Assembly: GCF_036250695.1 (NCBI RefSeq)
Contig: NZ_CP109427.1
Span: 4,464,001 to 4,528,000 of the forward strand
Origin: Streptomyces sp. NBC_01497
GTDB lineage: Bacteria; Actinomycetota; Actinomycetes; Streptomycetales; Streptomycetaceae
DNA length: 64,000 nt
Direction of reading: 5' to 3'
Under the pieces are notes generated by a model, which saw only the letters and a program-made list of their open reading frames with translations, was not told the DNA's origin and ran no database searches. The translations under genes and the position numbers were made by a program. This document shows positions 16,968 through 25,231 of this stretch, piece after piece (the stretch's first letter is position 1; each line of letters begins with the position of its first letter).

Positions 16968-17904
16968 GCCGACGCGGCACCAACGCGGCGATCTCCGCCG
17001 CGCGCCAGTGCCCGGCGGCCCCCGGCCACCGCGCCAGATACCGCGCGACGGCCTGCGCGTCACCGGCGCCCGCCTCCACCAATCCGCCCGCCAGGTGCGC
17101 GAGATAGGCGGCGGAGGGCGGGTTGGCCGCGACATCCCGTACGCCCCAGGGCGCCGTGAACGTCAGCACCGGCACGCCACCGCGGTCACCGGGGTGGACG
17201 AGCGTCTCGTAGCGCCCCGCGCCCAGCCGGGCCCGGCCCGTCGCCAGCACCTCCGTGAGGTCGAGGTCCGCCGCGGGGCCGGTGCCCGGGGCGCGGCCCA
17301 TCTCCTGGGCGACGACGTCGGAGAACTGCTCGACGGTGATCAGGTGCGCACGGGCCAGTACCTGCCCCGCCGAACCGGTCCCGGGGCCGCCGGGACCGGG
17401 ATCGAGACCGAAGCGGGGGCCGGGTCCGATCCCGGGGCGGAGCCCTGGCCCGGGGCGGGGGCCGGGCCCGATCCCGGAATCACGGCCGAGACCTGAGACG
17501 CCGGGACCTGGGACGCCGGGACCTGGGACGCCGAGACCTGGGACGCCGGGACCTGGGACGCCGGGACCTGGGACGGAGTCGAGGCCAGGATCCGGGCCGG
17601 AGTCGGGGCGGTGATCCGGGTGGTGCTCGTCCGGGCCGGGACCCCGGAGGGCGTCCGGGTCGTAGAACGCCCGGCCGCCCGTCCACACGTCGGACTCCGT
17701 CGCGAAGTACAGCGTCCCGGACAGCCGGATCAGTACGGAGGCGGCGGGCGGCCGGGGATCGCGGCAGCCGGGGTAGGTGACGGCAGCCCCGGCGGGGCGA
17801 CCGCCCGCGAGGTAGCAACCGAAGCGCGCCATGCGCATGTTCGACCCGTACGAGGCGTACCAGACGCGGCGCCCGCCGGACGCCGTCCGCGCCGTTCGCG
17901 TCAT
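16960..17904 (-). CDS. Gamma-glutamylcyclotransferase-fold-like protein with Gly-Pro insert
   Basis: A 314-residue protein whose N-terminus, RRVWYASYGSNMRMARFGCYL, matches the YGSN motif of the gamma-glutamylcyclotransferase fold. Some Streptomyces relatives are labelled histone deacetylase in databases, which I consider doubtful. The fold is interrupted at residues 88-180 by a Gly/Pro/Asp low-complexity insert, part of it encoded by a 15-bp tandem repeat (17497-17571). The C-terminal part (ARAHLITVEQFSDVVAQEMG and GDAQAVARYLARWPGA) resumes the domain. Its start codon overlaps the TetR stop (ATGA at 17901-17904), so it is co-translated with the regulator. Confidence 0.7.
   Translation of the reverse strand: MTRTARTASGGRRVWYASYGSNMRMARFGCYLAGGRPAGAAVTYPGCRDPRPPAASVLIRLSGTLYFATESDVWTGGRAFYDPDALRGPGPDEHHPDHRPDSGPDPGLDSVPGPGVPGPGVPGLGVPGPGVPGPGVSGLGRDSGIGPGPRPGPGLRPGIGPGPRFGLDPGPGGPGTGSAGQVLARAHLITVEQFSDVVAQEMGRAPGTGPAADLDLTEVLATGRARLGAGRYETLVHPGDRGGVPVLTFTAPWGVRDVAANPPSAAYLAHLAGGLVEAGAGDAQAVARYLARWPGAAGHWRAAEIAALVPRRLS
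17497..17571. repeat. 15-bp tandem repeat inside a coding gene
   Basis: Five units of gacgccgggacctgg (one variant with a for g) from 17497 to 17571. On the coding (minus) strand they encode repeating pentapeptides of the PGVPG type, so copy number can change without shifting the reading frame. Confidence 0.85.
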
Positions 17905-18587
17905 GTCCCCTCGCCGCTTCGCGCCAGGATGCCGGAGACCAGGACACCGACGAACTCCTCGACGGCCGGCCGGAACGCGACGCGCATGACGGCGAGTTCC
18001 GGTTCGGACTCGTACACGGCCAGCACGGCGTCCGAGGGGTGCGCGTGGGTCCACAGCGCGGCCGCGACCAGCAGTGCGCCGGCGGCGAGCCGCAGCGCGG
18101 CGGCCTCGTCGAGTTCGGGGAGCCGACGGCGTACGAGTCGGGCGAGCATGCCGGTCGTCTCGATGCCCGCGCGCTTGTACGTGGCCGCGACGGCCGTGGA
18201 CACGTTCCGCTCCAGCACCGCCGCCTGGGCGCCGGCGAGCTCACACAGGACGGTCCTGTCTTCGAGGGACCGCGCGAACGCCCGGGCCAGCTGGCCGCCG
18301 CGTTCGCGCGCCGGCGCGCGCGGGTCGACGGCCTTCGCGAACACGTCGTCCAGCTCGGCCAGCCAGGCACGGGTCGCCTGGTCGAGGAGGTCCAGGAGCA
18401 CGGCCTCGCGGGATTCGAAGTAGCGCAGCACGTTCGACTTCGCGAGACCCACGCGGCGGCTCAGCTCGTTGAGGCTGAGCTGCGCGACGGGCATCTCGGT
18501 GAGCATCGCGGCCGCCGTGTCGAGGATCGCCTGCCGGCGCACGGCGCGCTGTTCCTCGCTGCGGGCGCGCTGGAAGGGGGTGGCCAT
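17901..18587 (-). CDS. TetR-family transcriptional regulator
   Basis: A 228-residue TetR repressor. The N-terminal helix-turn-helix is LSLNELSRRVGLAKSNVLRYFESREAVLLDLL; the C-terminal ligand domain is all-helical. Start is ATG 18587 (MATPFQRARSEEQR); an ATG nine bases upstream is possible. It is divergent from an SDR oxidoreductase, and the space between them carries three copies of an AGACCnnnGGTCT palindrome, the evident operators. Expected regulation: repression of the SDR gene and of itself until a small ligand, perhaps the SDR substrate, binds. Confidence 0.92.
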   Translation of the reverse strand: MATPFQRARSEEQRAVRRQAILDTAAAMLTEMPVAQLSLNELSRRVGLAKSNVLRYFESREAVLLDLLDQATRAWLAELDDVFAKAVDPRAPARERGGQLARAFARSLEDRTVLCELAGAQAAVLERNVSTAVAATYKRAGIETTGMLARLVRRRLPELDEAAALRLAAGALLVAAALWTHAHPSDAVLAVYESEPELAVMRVAFRPAVEEFVGVLVSGILARSGEGT

Positions 18588-18611
18588 GCATCCCATCGTA
18601 CAGAGGCGTAC

Positions 18612-18676
18612 AGACCTCCGGTCTCTTGTTAACGAACCACCGGTCTGATACGTTGAAGACAACAGACCGCCGGTCT
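18612..18676. promoter_or_regulatory. Three TetR operator-like palindromes
   Basis: AGACC-tcc-GGTCT at 18612-18624, a variant GAACC-acc-GGTCT at 18634-18646, and AGACC-gcc-GGTCT at 18664-18676. All are 5-3-5 inverted repeats lying between the divergent TetR and SDR genes, with spacings of 22 and 30 bp. Confidence 0.75.
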
Positions 18677-18788
18677 CTAATGACCTCTCCCGGCAGTCGG
18701 GAACGGGTCATCGGCGGGCTGGGGCCCCGGGCTCCGGGCTTCGAACGGCGGGCGGACAGCGGCGACGGACGGCAAGGAGATGAGTGCG

Positions 18789-19778
18789 ATGTACGAAGTA
18801 CCCGACCAGTCGGGCAGGTTCGCGGTGGTCACCGGCGCGAACAGCGGTACGGGCAAGGAGGCGGCGCGCAGGCTCGCCGAGGCGGGCGCACGGGTCGTGC
18901 TCGCGGTACGGACCCTCGCCAAGGGCGAGCAGGCGCGGGACGAGATCCTCGCGCGCCACCCCGGCGCCCGCCTGGAGGTGCGCAGGATCGACCTGGCGGA
19001 CCTGGGAGCGGTGAAGGACTTCGCGGACGGGGTCCTCGCCGACGGGACGCCGCTGGACCTGCTGGTGAACAACGCCGGGGTGATGTCACCGACGACGCGT
19101 ACGGCGACGGCGGACGGCTTCGAGCTGCAGCTCGGCAGCAACTACCTCGGCCCGTTCGCGCTGACGCTCAGGCTGCTGCCCGCCCTGCTGGCGGCGCCCG
19201 CCCCGAGGGTCGCCACGATGAGCAGCGGCACCGCCAGCTACGGCAGGATCGACTTCGACGACCTCCAGTGGGAGCGCCGCCGCTACAGCCCGAACATGTC
19301 GTACGCGCAGTCCAAGCTCGCCGACCTGATCTTCACCGGCCGCCTGGCGGCCCTGGCGGACGAACACGGCTGGCCGCTCCTCAGCACGGCGGCGCACCCG
19401 GGCTACACGCGCACCAACCTGCAGACGGCCGGGCGGAGTCTGGGCCGGGACAAGCCGTCGCTCGCCAACCGGCTGTTCGCCGCCGTCGACTTCCTCCCGT
19501 CGCAGGGAGTCGAACCCGGGACGGAGCCGCTCCTGTACGCCGCGACCAGCCCCGGCGCTGCCCAGGGCGCGTACTACGGTCCCACCGGCGCTTTCCACCT
19601 CGTCGGCCCCTCGGGCCCCGCGCGCATCACCCGCCGGGCCCAGGACGAGCGGACGAACACCCGGCTGTGGGCCGAGTCGGAACGGCTCACCGGGGTGAGC
19701 CTCGCCGACTACGCCGAAGCCGCGGCCGGCCCGTGGCCGGGGGCCGCGCCGACCGGCCGCGCGCGTCCCACGCCCTGA
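18789..19778 (+). CDS. Short-chain dehydrogenase/reductase
   Basis: An SDR-family NAD(P)-dependent oxidoreductase of about 329 residues. It has the cofactor motif [12 protein letters not shown], catalytic Ser in MSSGTASYG and YxxxK in YAQSK. It resembles the retinol dehydrogenase/WW-domain oxidoreductase branch that acts on lipophilic alcohols; the substrate here is unknown. AAGGAG (18774-18779) abuts an ATG at 18780 but stands nine bases before the ATG at 18789, so the latter is preferred. The operators upstream indicate control by the divergent TetR protein. The tail after residue 300 is Ala/Pro-rich and probably disordered. Confidence 0.92.
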   Translation: MYEVPDQSGRFAVVTGANSGTGKEAARRLAEAGARVVLAVRTLAKGEQARDEILARHPGARLEVRRIDLADLGAVKDFADGVLADGTPLDLLVNNAGVMSPTTRTATADGFELQLGSNYLGPFALTLRLLPALLAAPAPRVATMSSGTASYGRIDFDDLQWERRRYSPNMSYAQSKLADLIFTGRLAALADEHGWPLLSTAAHPGYTRTNLQTAGRSLGRDKPSLANRLFAAVDFLPSQGVEPGTEPLLYAATSPGAAQGAYYGPTGAFHLVGPSGPARITRRAQDERTNTRLWAESERLTGVSLADYAEAAAGPWPGAAPTGRARPTP

Positions 19779-19923
19779 CCCGCACGACGTTCCTCACGCG
19801 GGACTTCAGACCCGCTCGGCCTTCTCTGCGCGGTTTCTTATGCGCACAACCCTCTACCGCACGACGATCCCCGCGCAGGCCGCCCCCTTCCCGCGCCCCC
19901 GCGGCCTGCCCGCACGGGGCCCG

Positions 19924-21447
19924 TCAACTCGTCCGTGCGATCCAGTCGCTGCCGCCCAGCGGGTAGTCGTAGCCGGGGCGGCCGGCGTCGGCGCTGGTGC
20001 GGAACGGGGTGCCGTTGTTGTCGACGCGGACGGTGCCGTGGCGGTTGCCGCTCGACCAGTCCAGGGTGAGTTCCCAGCGGACGTCGTGCGCCTTGGTGTG
20101 GGCGGTGACGAAGAAGACCTCCGGGTCGGACTCGCTGACCTTGTACGGGAAGTCGCGCTGGCCGTTCTTGACGGTGGCCGTGGGGCTGCCGTTGTCCAGG
20201 TCGACGTCGAAGGACTTGGTGTCGACGCCGCCGCCGCAGCCGACGCCCATCGCGTAGTCGTTCCAGGCGAGCGGCGCGCCCCTGGTCTCGACGCTCACGT
20301 GCAGTGCTTCCAGGACGACGGTGTCCGCGCCGGTGCCCTGGACGGTGAGGGCGACCCGCTGGTCACCCGAGGAGACCGCGCCGTAGGCGGCGGCCCAGCG
20401 GGTGGCGTCGACCTCGTTCGCGGGCGGGCCGACCTGCGCGGGTGCGCTGTCGACGAGGAAGTGCTGGCTGCACGGGTTGTCGTAGACGTAGGGGCGGGTG
20501 GCGACGGTGAGGGCGACGGCGTCGGCGCCGGCCCCGCCGGCGGGACCGGCTGTCGTGCTGTGCTTCGGGCTGCTGACCGGGACACCGGCGCCGCTGCTGC
20601 GGGGCTTCGCCGAGGAGGCGGACGCGGACGGCGAACGGCTCGGCCGATGCGTGGACGGGGCGGCGGACGGCTCCTTCGGGTCGGCCGTGTCCGGGTCCCG
20701 GCTCGCTCGGGCCTCGGCCGCTGCCTGCCGCACCCTCGCGTCCTTCGTGCCCCCGTCCCACGGCGGATGGGCGGCAAGCACCGCTGCCACCAGGAGGGCG
20801 GCGACTCCGGCGGAGGCGATCAGCGCGGTACGACGCCGTCGCGGTGACACGGGGCCCGGCGCCACACGGACGACGACCGGCTCATCCGGCGCACCGTCCT
20901 CGCCCAGTGGCTGCGGTGCCGTGGCGCGTTCCGCGTCCCCGGCCGCTCCGGTGTCCGCCGTCCGCGACGTACCGGGCGCGGTATTGGAGCCGGCCGGACG
21001 GCCTTGCTGAGCCGCGTCCGCCGCGGTGGCGGATTCCGCGGCGACCTGGTCCTGGCCCCCGGCCCCGGCCCCCGCCTCTGACCGCGCCTCGGCCCCTTCG
21101 CCGGCCCCCGCCGCGGTCCCCACGGACCTCGCCTGGGCCCCTTCCCCGGCCCCGGCCCCCGCCGCGGTCGCGTGGTCCCCCCGGAGCCCGCGTGCCGCGT
21201 CCGCGAGGATCCAGCGCCGGTGCAGCTGCATGAGTTCCTGCGGCGTCGCCCGGCACACCCGCGCGAGGCGCTCCACCGGCGCGTACTCGTTCGGGACCGT
21301 GGTGCCGTTGCAGTAGCGGTGCAGCGTCGACGTGCTCGTGTGCAGGCGCTTGGCCAGCGCCCCGTAGCTCAGCCCCGAGCGGTCCTTGAGCTCTCGTAGC
21401 AGCGCCGCGAACTCCTCGGCCTCCCGGGCCCCTGTCGCATCCGACAC
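19924..21447 (-). CDS. Membrane-anchored XRE-type regulator
   Basis: A 507-residue protein with an N-terminal XRE helix-turn-helix (residues 26-53, LSYGALAKRLHTSTSTLHRY), a long Ala/Gly-rich linker, one transmembrane helix (about 207-226, TALIASAGVAALLVAAVLAA) and an extracellular C-terminal domain of about 200 residues with YVYDNPCSQHFLVD and conserved Asp/Trp positions. Such fusions are frequent in Streptomyces and place the DNA-binding domain inside the membrane with a sensor outside; the signal is unknown. Start is GTG 21447, seven bases after GGAGGGGG; the longer frame to 21498 lacks a ribosome site. A DUF4232 lipoprotein is divergently adjacent and may be its partner. Confidence 0.82.
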   Translation of the reverse strand: MSDATGAREAEEFAALLRELKDRSGLSYGALAKRLHTSTSTLHRYCNGTTVPNEYAPVERLARVCRATPQELMQLHRRWILADAARGLRGDHATAAGAGAGEGAQARSVGTAAGAGEGAEARSEAGAGAGGQDQVAAESATAADAAQQGRPAGSNTAPGTSRTADTGAAGDAERATAPQPLGEDGAPDEPVVVRVAPGPVSPRRRRTALIASAGVAALLVAAVLAAHPPWDGGTKDARVRQAAAEARASRDPDTADPKEPSAAPSTHRPSRSPSASASSAKPRSSGAGVPVSSPKHSTTAGPAGGAGADAVALTVATRPYVYDNPCSQHFLVDSAPAQVGPPANEVDATRWAAAYGAVSSGDQRVALTVQGTGADTVVLEALHVSVETRGAPLAWNDYAMGVGCGGGVDTKSFDVDLDNGSPTATVKNGQRDFPYKVSESDPEVFFVTAHTKAHDVRWELTLDWSSGNRHGTVRVDNNGTPFRTSADAGRPGYDYPLGGSDWIARTS

Positions 21448-21634
21448 CTGTTTTCCCCCTCCACAGCGTCCCGTTCGCGCATTCCAGGGACGCTGCATTA
21501 TCCCTGCTCAGAGCAGGTTTTGTCGTTCCAGCGTCCCCAACTGACCGCCAGGCATGGCGGTGGGGACGGCTCAGCCCACAAGCTCCGAACATCCAAGCAT
21601 CACAGCCACCCGAACAGCGAAAGAGGCACGCCTC

Positions 21635-22366
21635 ATGTTCAGCATGCGAACCCCCCGCGCCCGTCTCCTCGGTGCCGCCACGAGCCTCGTCCTCGGCGCG
21701 CTGTCCCTGACGGCCTGCACCGGCGCGACAGGGGTCCGCGACGAGGGAGCCATGACGGGCGCCGCCGCGGCCACGTCTCCTTCCCCCGCCGCCCCGGCCG
21801 CCCCCGCGACCAAAGCGTCAGGAGCCGGCGGAGCCTCGGCCCCCGCCACCGTGCCGCCCGCCGCACCGGCCACCGCGCCCGGCGCCTCACGGCCGGCAGC
21901 GGACGCGCTCGCCACCAAGGCGCCTTCCTCAGCGGGCGACCCGGTCACCTGCGAGGGCTCCAACACCAAAGTCGTCGCCGCGCCACTGAACCGCCCGGTG
22001 AACCACATGCTGCTCACGGTCACCAACACCGGCAGCAGGACGTGCTACCTCTACGGCTACCCGGCGCTGCGCTTCGGCGACGCCCAGGCCGTACCGCCGG
22101 TCGTCGAGGACTCGCACCCGCAGGCCGTCGTCACGCTCAACCCGGGTGAGTCCGGTTACGCCTCCGTCGGTCTGTCCGCCGCCGACGGCAGCGGCTCGAA
22201 CGGTCACACGGAGAAGGCTCTGACCGTCTACTTCCACGGCCGGTCCGGCCACGAGAGCGTCGGCGCGGGCGCTCACCCGCCGCTGCCCGCGAAGGGCACC
22301 TACATCGACGACTCGCTCGACACCACCTACTGGCAGCAGTCGATGGACGACGCCCTGACCTGGTGA
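21635..22366 (+). CDS. DUF4232 lipoprotein
   Basis: A 243-residue secreted lipoprotein. The signal sequence RTPRARLLGAATSLVLG ends in lipobox LTAC; a 75-residue Ala/Pro linker precedes a DUF4232 domain (VTCEGSNTKVVAAPLNRPVN then MLLTVTNTGSRTCYLYGYPA, two conserved cysteines, and NPGESGYASVGLS). These domains are common on Streptomyces surfaces; function is unknown. ATG 21635 (MFSMRTP) follows aaagagg; ATG 21644 is an alternative. The divergent neighbour encodes a membrane-spanning XRE regulator with an extracellular domain, so sensing or display of the same ligand is conceivable. Confidence 0.85.
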   Translation: MFSMRTPRARLLGAATSLVLGALSLTACTGATGVRDEGAMTGAAAATSPSPAAPAAPATKASGAGGASAPATVPPAAPATAPGASRPAADALATKAPSSAGDPVTCEGSNTKVVAAPLNRPVNHMLLTVTNTGSRTCYLYGYPALRFGDAQAVPPVVEDSHPQAVVTLNPGESGYASVGLSAADGSGSNGHTEKALTVYFHGRSGHESVGAGAHPPLPAKGTYIDDSLDTTYWQQSMDDALTW

Positions 22367-22426
22367 GACCCGGGAACAGCACCCGACAGCAGTGTTCCGC
22401 ACGCCCGATCGGACAGGTGGCCCGCC

Positions 22427-22555
22427 ATGCACAGCACGCGCACGATCTCCCGCTTCGTAGCCGCTTTCGTCGCCGCGGTCTTCCACGTGGTCGTCCTGGG
22501 CAGCGTGGGCGCCCCCGCGTGGGAGGCGGGAGTGGCCTTCCGCGACATGAACTGA
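22427..22555 (+). CDS. Small membrane or secreted peptide, 42 aa
   Basis: A short frame encoding MHSTRTISRFVAAFVAAVFH and continuing with a hydrophobic VVVLGSVGAPAW to a hydrophilic end FRDMN. It has a basic N-terminus and one hydrophobic segment, so it looks like a small membrane protein or signal-like peptide. ggacaggtgg lies upstream as a possible ribosome site. It lies 60 bp after the DUF4232 gene on the same strand and could share its transcript. No homologue is recognised. Confidence 0.45.
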   Translation: MHSTRTISRFVAAFVAAVFHVVVLGSVGAPAWEAGVAFRDMN

Positions 22556-22649
22556 ACACGCGTCACGTGCGGTTCACGCGCGGAGCGGACCACCCCGCCT
22601 CCGCCCCCGGCCCCGCGCGTGTCACCTGCGGCCGGGAGAACCGGGCGCC

Positions 22650-22715
22650 GGGCGGGGCGCCCGGGGAGGGCGGGGCGACCGGGGAGGGCGGGGCACACGA
22701 GGAGGGCGGGGTGAG
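22650..22715. repeat. 18-bp tandem repeat, about 3.5 units
   Basis: Units starting gggcgggg at 22650, 22668, 22686 and 22704 with an exact 18-bp period, located between the small peptide gene and the end of the opposing glycosidase gene. Confidence 0.8.
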
Positions 22716-22753
22716 CGGCGCGTGCACGTACCGGCTCAGCCTCGGTCCGCGCG

Positions 22754-24859
22754 TCAGCCTCTGGTCTTGACGCTCCCGAGGGTGGCGACGGCGACCGCGT
22801 ACCCGCCCAGCGTGAGGACTTCGGCGGCGTTCCGCTCGGCACGGATGCTGCCGCCGCCCGATTGCTGATCCACGATCCTGATGTGCGCTCCGCGCAGTCC
22901 TTCGATGTCGACGGAGACGGGAGCGTTCGTCTTGTTGATCATCAGCAGTTTGCGGCGGCCCTTGTCGACGAGAGCGAGGACGTAGGCGCCGTCCGGGGAC
23001 GACTGGTCCGGGACCTCGATGAGCCGGCAGCCGGGCCGGACCTCGTCGAGGATCAGCTGCAGCACCCGGTAGCGGGCGTTGGGCTCGCCGTTCGTCCAGT
23101 CCAGCATCGACACCGAAGGGTACTGACTCGGATAGCCCATGAGCTGGCTCTCTCCGACGATGTCGATGCCCATGAGCGCGAGCCGGGCGAACACGTAGGC
23201 GTAGATGCCACCGGAGAAGTTCCAGTACGCGTCCGGGATCGGCGCGGGGTCGGCCTGGGTGGCCGAGCCCGGGAGGATCGTGCCGAGTTCGTCGACGGTC
23301 GTGCGGACCGAGGGGGCGAGTGCGGTGCGGATCTCCTCGATCTGCCCGACGGTCGTGATGAATGCGTCCGCCTGTGCGAAACCGTCGGGCCCGTACGCGT
23401 CGGCGGTGTCGGCGGAGTTGGGCTGGGCGTAGAAGTGGTAGCTGATGAGGTCCAGGGGAACGCCCGGCTGATGGTTCTTCCGGTCGAGGAAGTATCGGTA
23501 GTAGTCCAGGCCGGCCGAGTTGCCGAGCGCCAGCCCGACGAACTTGGTCCGGGGTGACACCTCGCGGATCGCCGTGACGATCGCGTCGTACAGCGTCGTG
23601 TAGTCCTGCGGGCTGATCCCGTGCTCGAAGTCGACCTCGTTGAGCACTTCCCAGTAGGGGAGTTGGTAGTGGTGCGGCGATCGGTGGAACGTCCCGTACT
23701 CGTCGGTGAATCCGCCGGCGGTGTACCAGGAGACCAGACGCCGGTAGTAGTCGGCGACGACCGAGGGCGGCACCGCGAGTTTCCCGCCCTGGGAGTAGCC
23801 GAACGCGGGCTCGTCCGGGTCGGCCGGGTAGGCGACGGGCGCCGCCCATCGCGACAGACCGCCCGAGAAGTCGTCGGCGAACAGTGCCGTACCGGTGGCC
23901 GAGGTGACGACAACGTTGTCGAAGGTGGCCGACTCCGAGCCGTTCTCGCGGAAGCCGACCGTCCCCGCCGCGAAGGTGTCGTCGTGGACCGTCAGGACGT
24001 CCGTACCGTCCACGGCGACGGTCAGATCCGATCCGGCCACCGTCGTCCGTACCTGATGGGTCCGGCCGTCCTCGACCGCGAAGGGCAGCGCCGTGGGCCG
24101 GACGCTGACCGCCTGGCCGTTCTCGAACAGGACGAAGACGATGTATCCGGCCGCCGCCGGCGCGGTGTACGGGTAGTTCGACAGGAGGAGGCCGTAGCCG
24201 TTCCCGGCGTCCCGCATCCGCACGAGCCAACCCGCCTGCGCGTACGAGCCCCCGCCCTGCGAACCGGTCGCCAGCGGGGTGACGTCGACGGCGAAGGTGT
24301 AGTCCGTCCAGTCCGTTCCATCGGCGGCGAGGCCGTTGTCCCCGCCGACCACGCGCAACGCGCCGTCCTGCACCGTCCACGGAGCGGGCTGCCACATCCA
24401 CTCCGGGGTCGTACTGAAGTTGAGGATCGTCGACCGGCCGCGCGTGGCCTTCTCGAAATCCTCGACGAGCGGGTCGAGGAGCGAGAAGTCCCAACTCGTC
24501 GTGCCGTTGGACGGCGGTTCCAACTCGGCCACGCCGAGCTTCGGATACGGGAACCAGGGGACGAAGCGCACGTAGTCGGTGTCCAGGTTCCGCAGTGCGC
24601 GGTAGACGCTGTCGTGGATCGGCGACTCCCGCCGGATCTTGGGGTTCACCACCACTTGAAGTGTCGGCGTCGTCCTGGACACCGTGGCCGGGCCGTGCCA
24701 GTCGATCGCTGTTGATGTGTCACTGGCCGCTGCCTGAGCGGTGGTTACGGGCAGCAGGGGCGAGGCCGCGGCGGCGAGGCCCACCGCGCCGACGGATTTC
24801 AGCACCACGCGACGGCCGGGTGATGCGGCACCACCGGGCTGGGGGGTCGGACGGTTCAT
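22754..24859 (-). CDS. Secreted glycoside hydrolase, GH39-like, with inserted lectin-like domain
   Basis: A 701-residue exported glycosidase. The signal peptide contains an Arg pair (GRRVVLKSVGAVGLAAAASP) suggestive of Tat export and ends near AQAAA. The clan GH-A catalytic barrel shows acid/base Glu408 in WEVLNEVDFEHG and a likely nucleophile Glu524 in TTVDELG, consistent with GH39-like beta-xylosidase/iduronidase relatives; the substrate is not determinable. Residues about 160-330 form a beta-sandwich insertion (YTFAVDVTPLATGSQGGGSY, then VRTTVAGSDLTVAVDGTDVL and TVGFRENGSE) of the concanavalin-like/DUF1080 type, splitting the barrel. A C-terminal beta domain follows. A LacI-type palindrome lies about 200 bp upstream. 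Confidence 0.82.
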   Translation of the reverse strand: MNRPTPQPGGAASPGRRVVLKSVGAVGLAAAASPLLPVTTAQAAASDTSTAIDWHGPATVSRTTPTLQVVVNPKIRRESPIHDSVYRALRNLDTDYVRFVPWFPYPKLGVAELEPPSNGTTSWDFSLLDPLVEDFEKATRGRSTILNFSTTPEWMWQPAPWTVQDGALRVVGGDNGLAADGTDWTDYTFAVDVTPLATGSQGGGSYAQAGWLVRMRDAGNGYGLLLSNYPYTAPAAAGYIVFVLFENGQAVSVRPTALPFAVEDGRTHQVRTTVAGSDLTVAVDGTDVLTVHDDTFAAGTVGFRENGSESATFDNVVVTSATGTALFADDFSGGLSRWAAPVAYPADPDEPAFGYSQGGKLAVPPSVVADYYRRLVSWYTAGGFTDEYGTFHRSPHHYQLPYWEVLNEVDFEHGISPQDYTTLYDAIVTAIREVSPRTKFVGLALGNSAGLDYYRYFLDRKNHQPGVPLDLISYHFYAQPNSADTADAYGPDGFAQADAFITTVGQIEEIRTALAPSVRTTVDELGTILPGSATQADPAPIPDAYWNFSGGIYAYVFARLALMGIDIVGESQLMGYPSQYPSVSMLDWTNGEPNARYRVLQLILDEVRPGCRLIEVPDQSSPDGAYVLALVDKGRRKLLMINKTNAPVSVDIEGLRGAHIRIVDQQSGGGSIRAERNAAEVLTLGGYAVAVATLGSVKTRG

Positions 24860-25231
24860 GTCAGCTCCTGTCGGACGTGATCCGGACGTGTGAGCGGGGG
24901 CGGCACGGGCGTCGGGCGACCGTCAACTTCACTCTTCGACAGACGAGTCGGAGGTCGGGGCAGGGCGCGCGGGCTCTGGCCGTGAACTCGTCCGCACGGA
25001 CTGATCTTGGACCGATCAGCCCTGGGGCTCGCACGGCGCAGGGCCCTCCACAAAGGGGGGTTGAAACGTTTCATGTCGACCGGACGCTGTGAGCCTACGC
25101 ACTGCTCCGCACCAGCGTCCAGGGGGCCGACGCCACCTGGACGCCGGCGCGTTCTCTCCGAACCCCCTGCGGCCGGGGCGCATCCGGAAGCGGCCGAGGC
25201 CGGGACCCCCACGTGTCCGCTGCCTGCCGGC
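24860..25231. other. Intergenic region upstream of the glycosidase
   Basis: About 370 bp between the glycosidase start and the 3' end of the winged-helix gene. It holds the LacI-type operator at 25062-25073 and presumably the glycosidase promoter. No gene is supported. Confidence 0.6.
25062..25073. promoter_or_regulatory. LacI-family operator TGAAACGTTTCA
   Basis: A perfect 12-bp palindrome with the central CG typical of LacI/GalR-family operators, about 200 bp upstream of the glycosidase start at 24859. No LacI regulator is encoded in the window, so the binding protein would act in trans. Confidence 0.65.
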
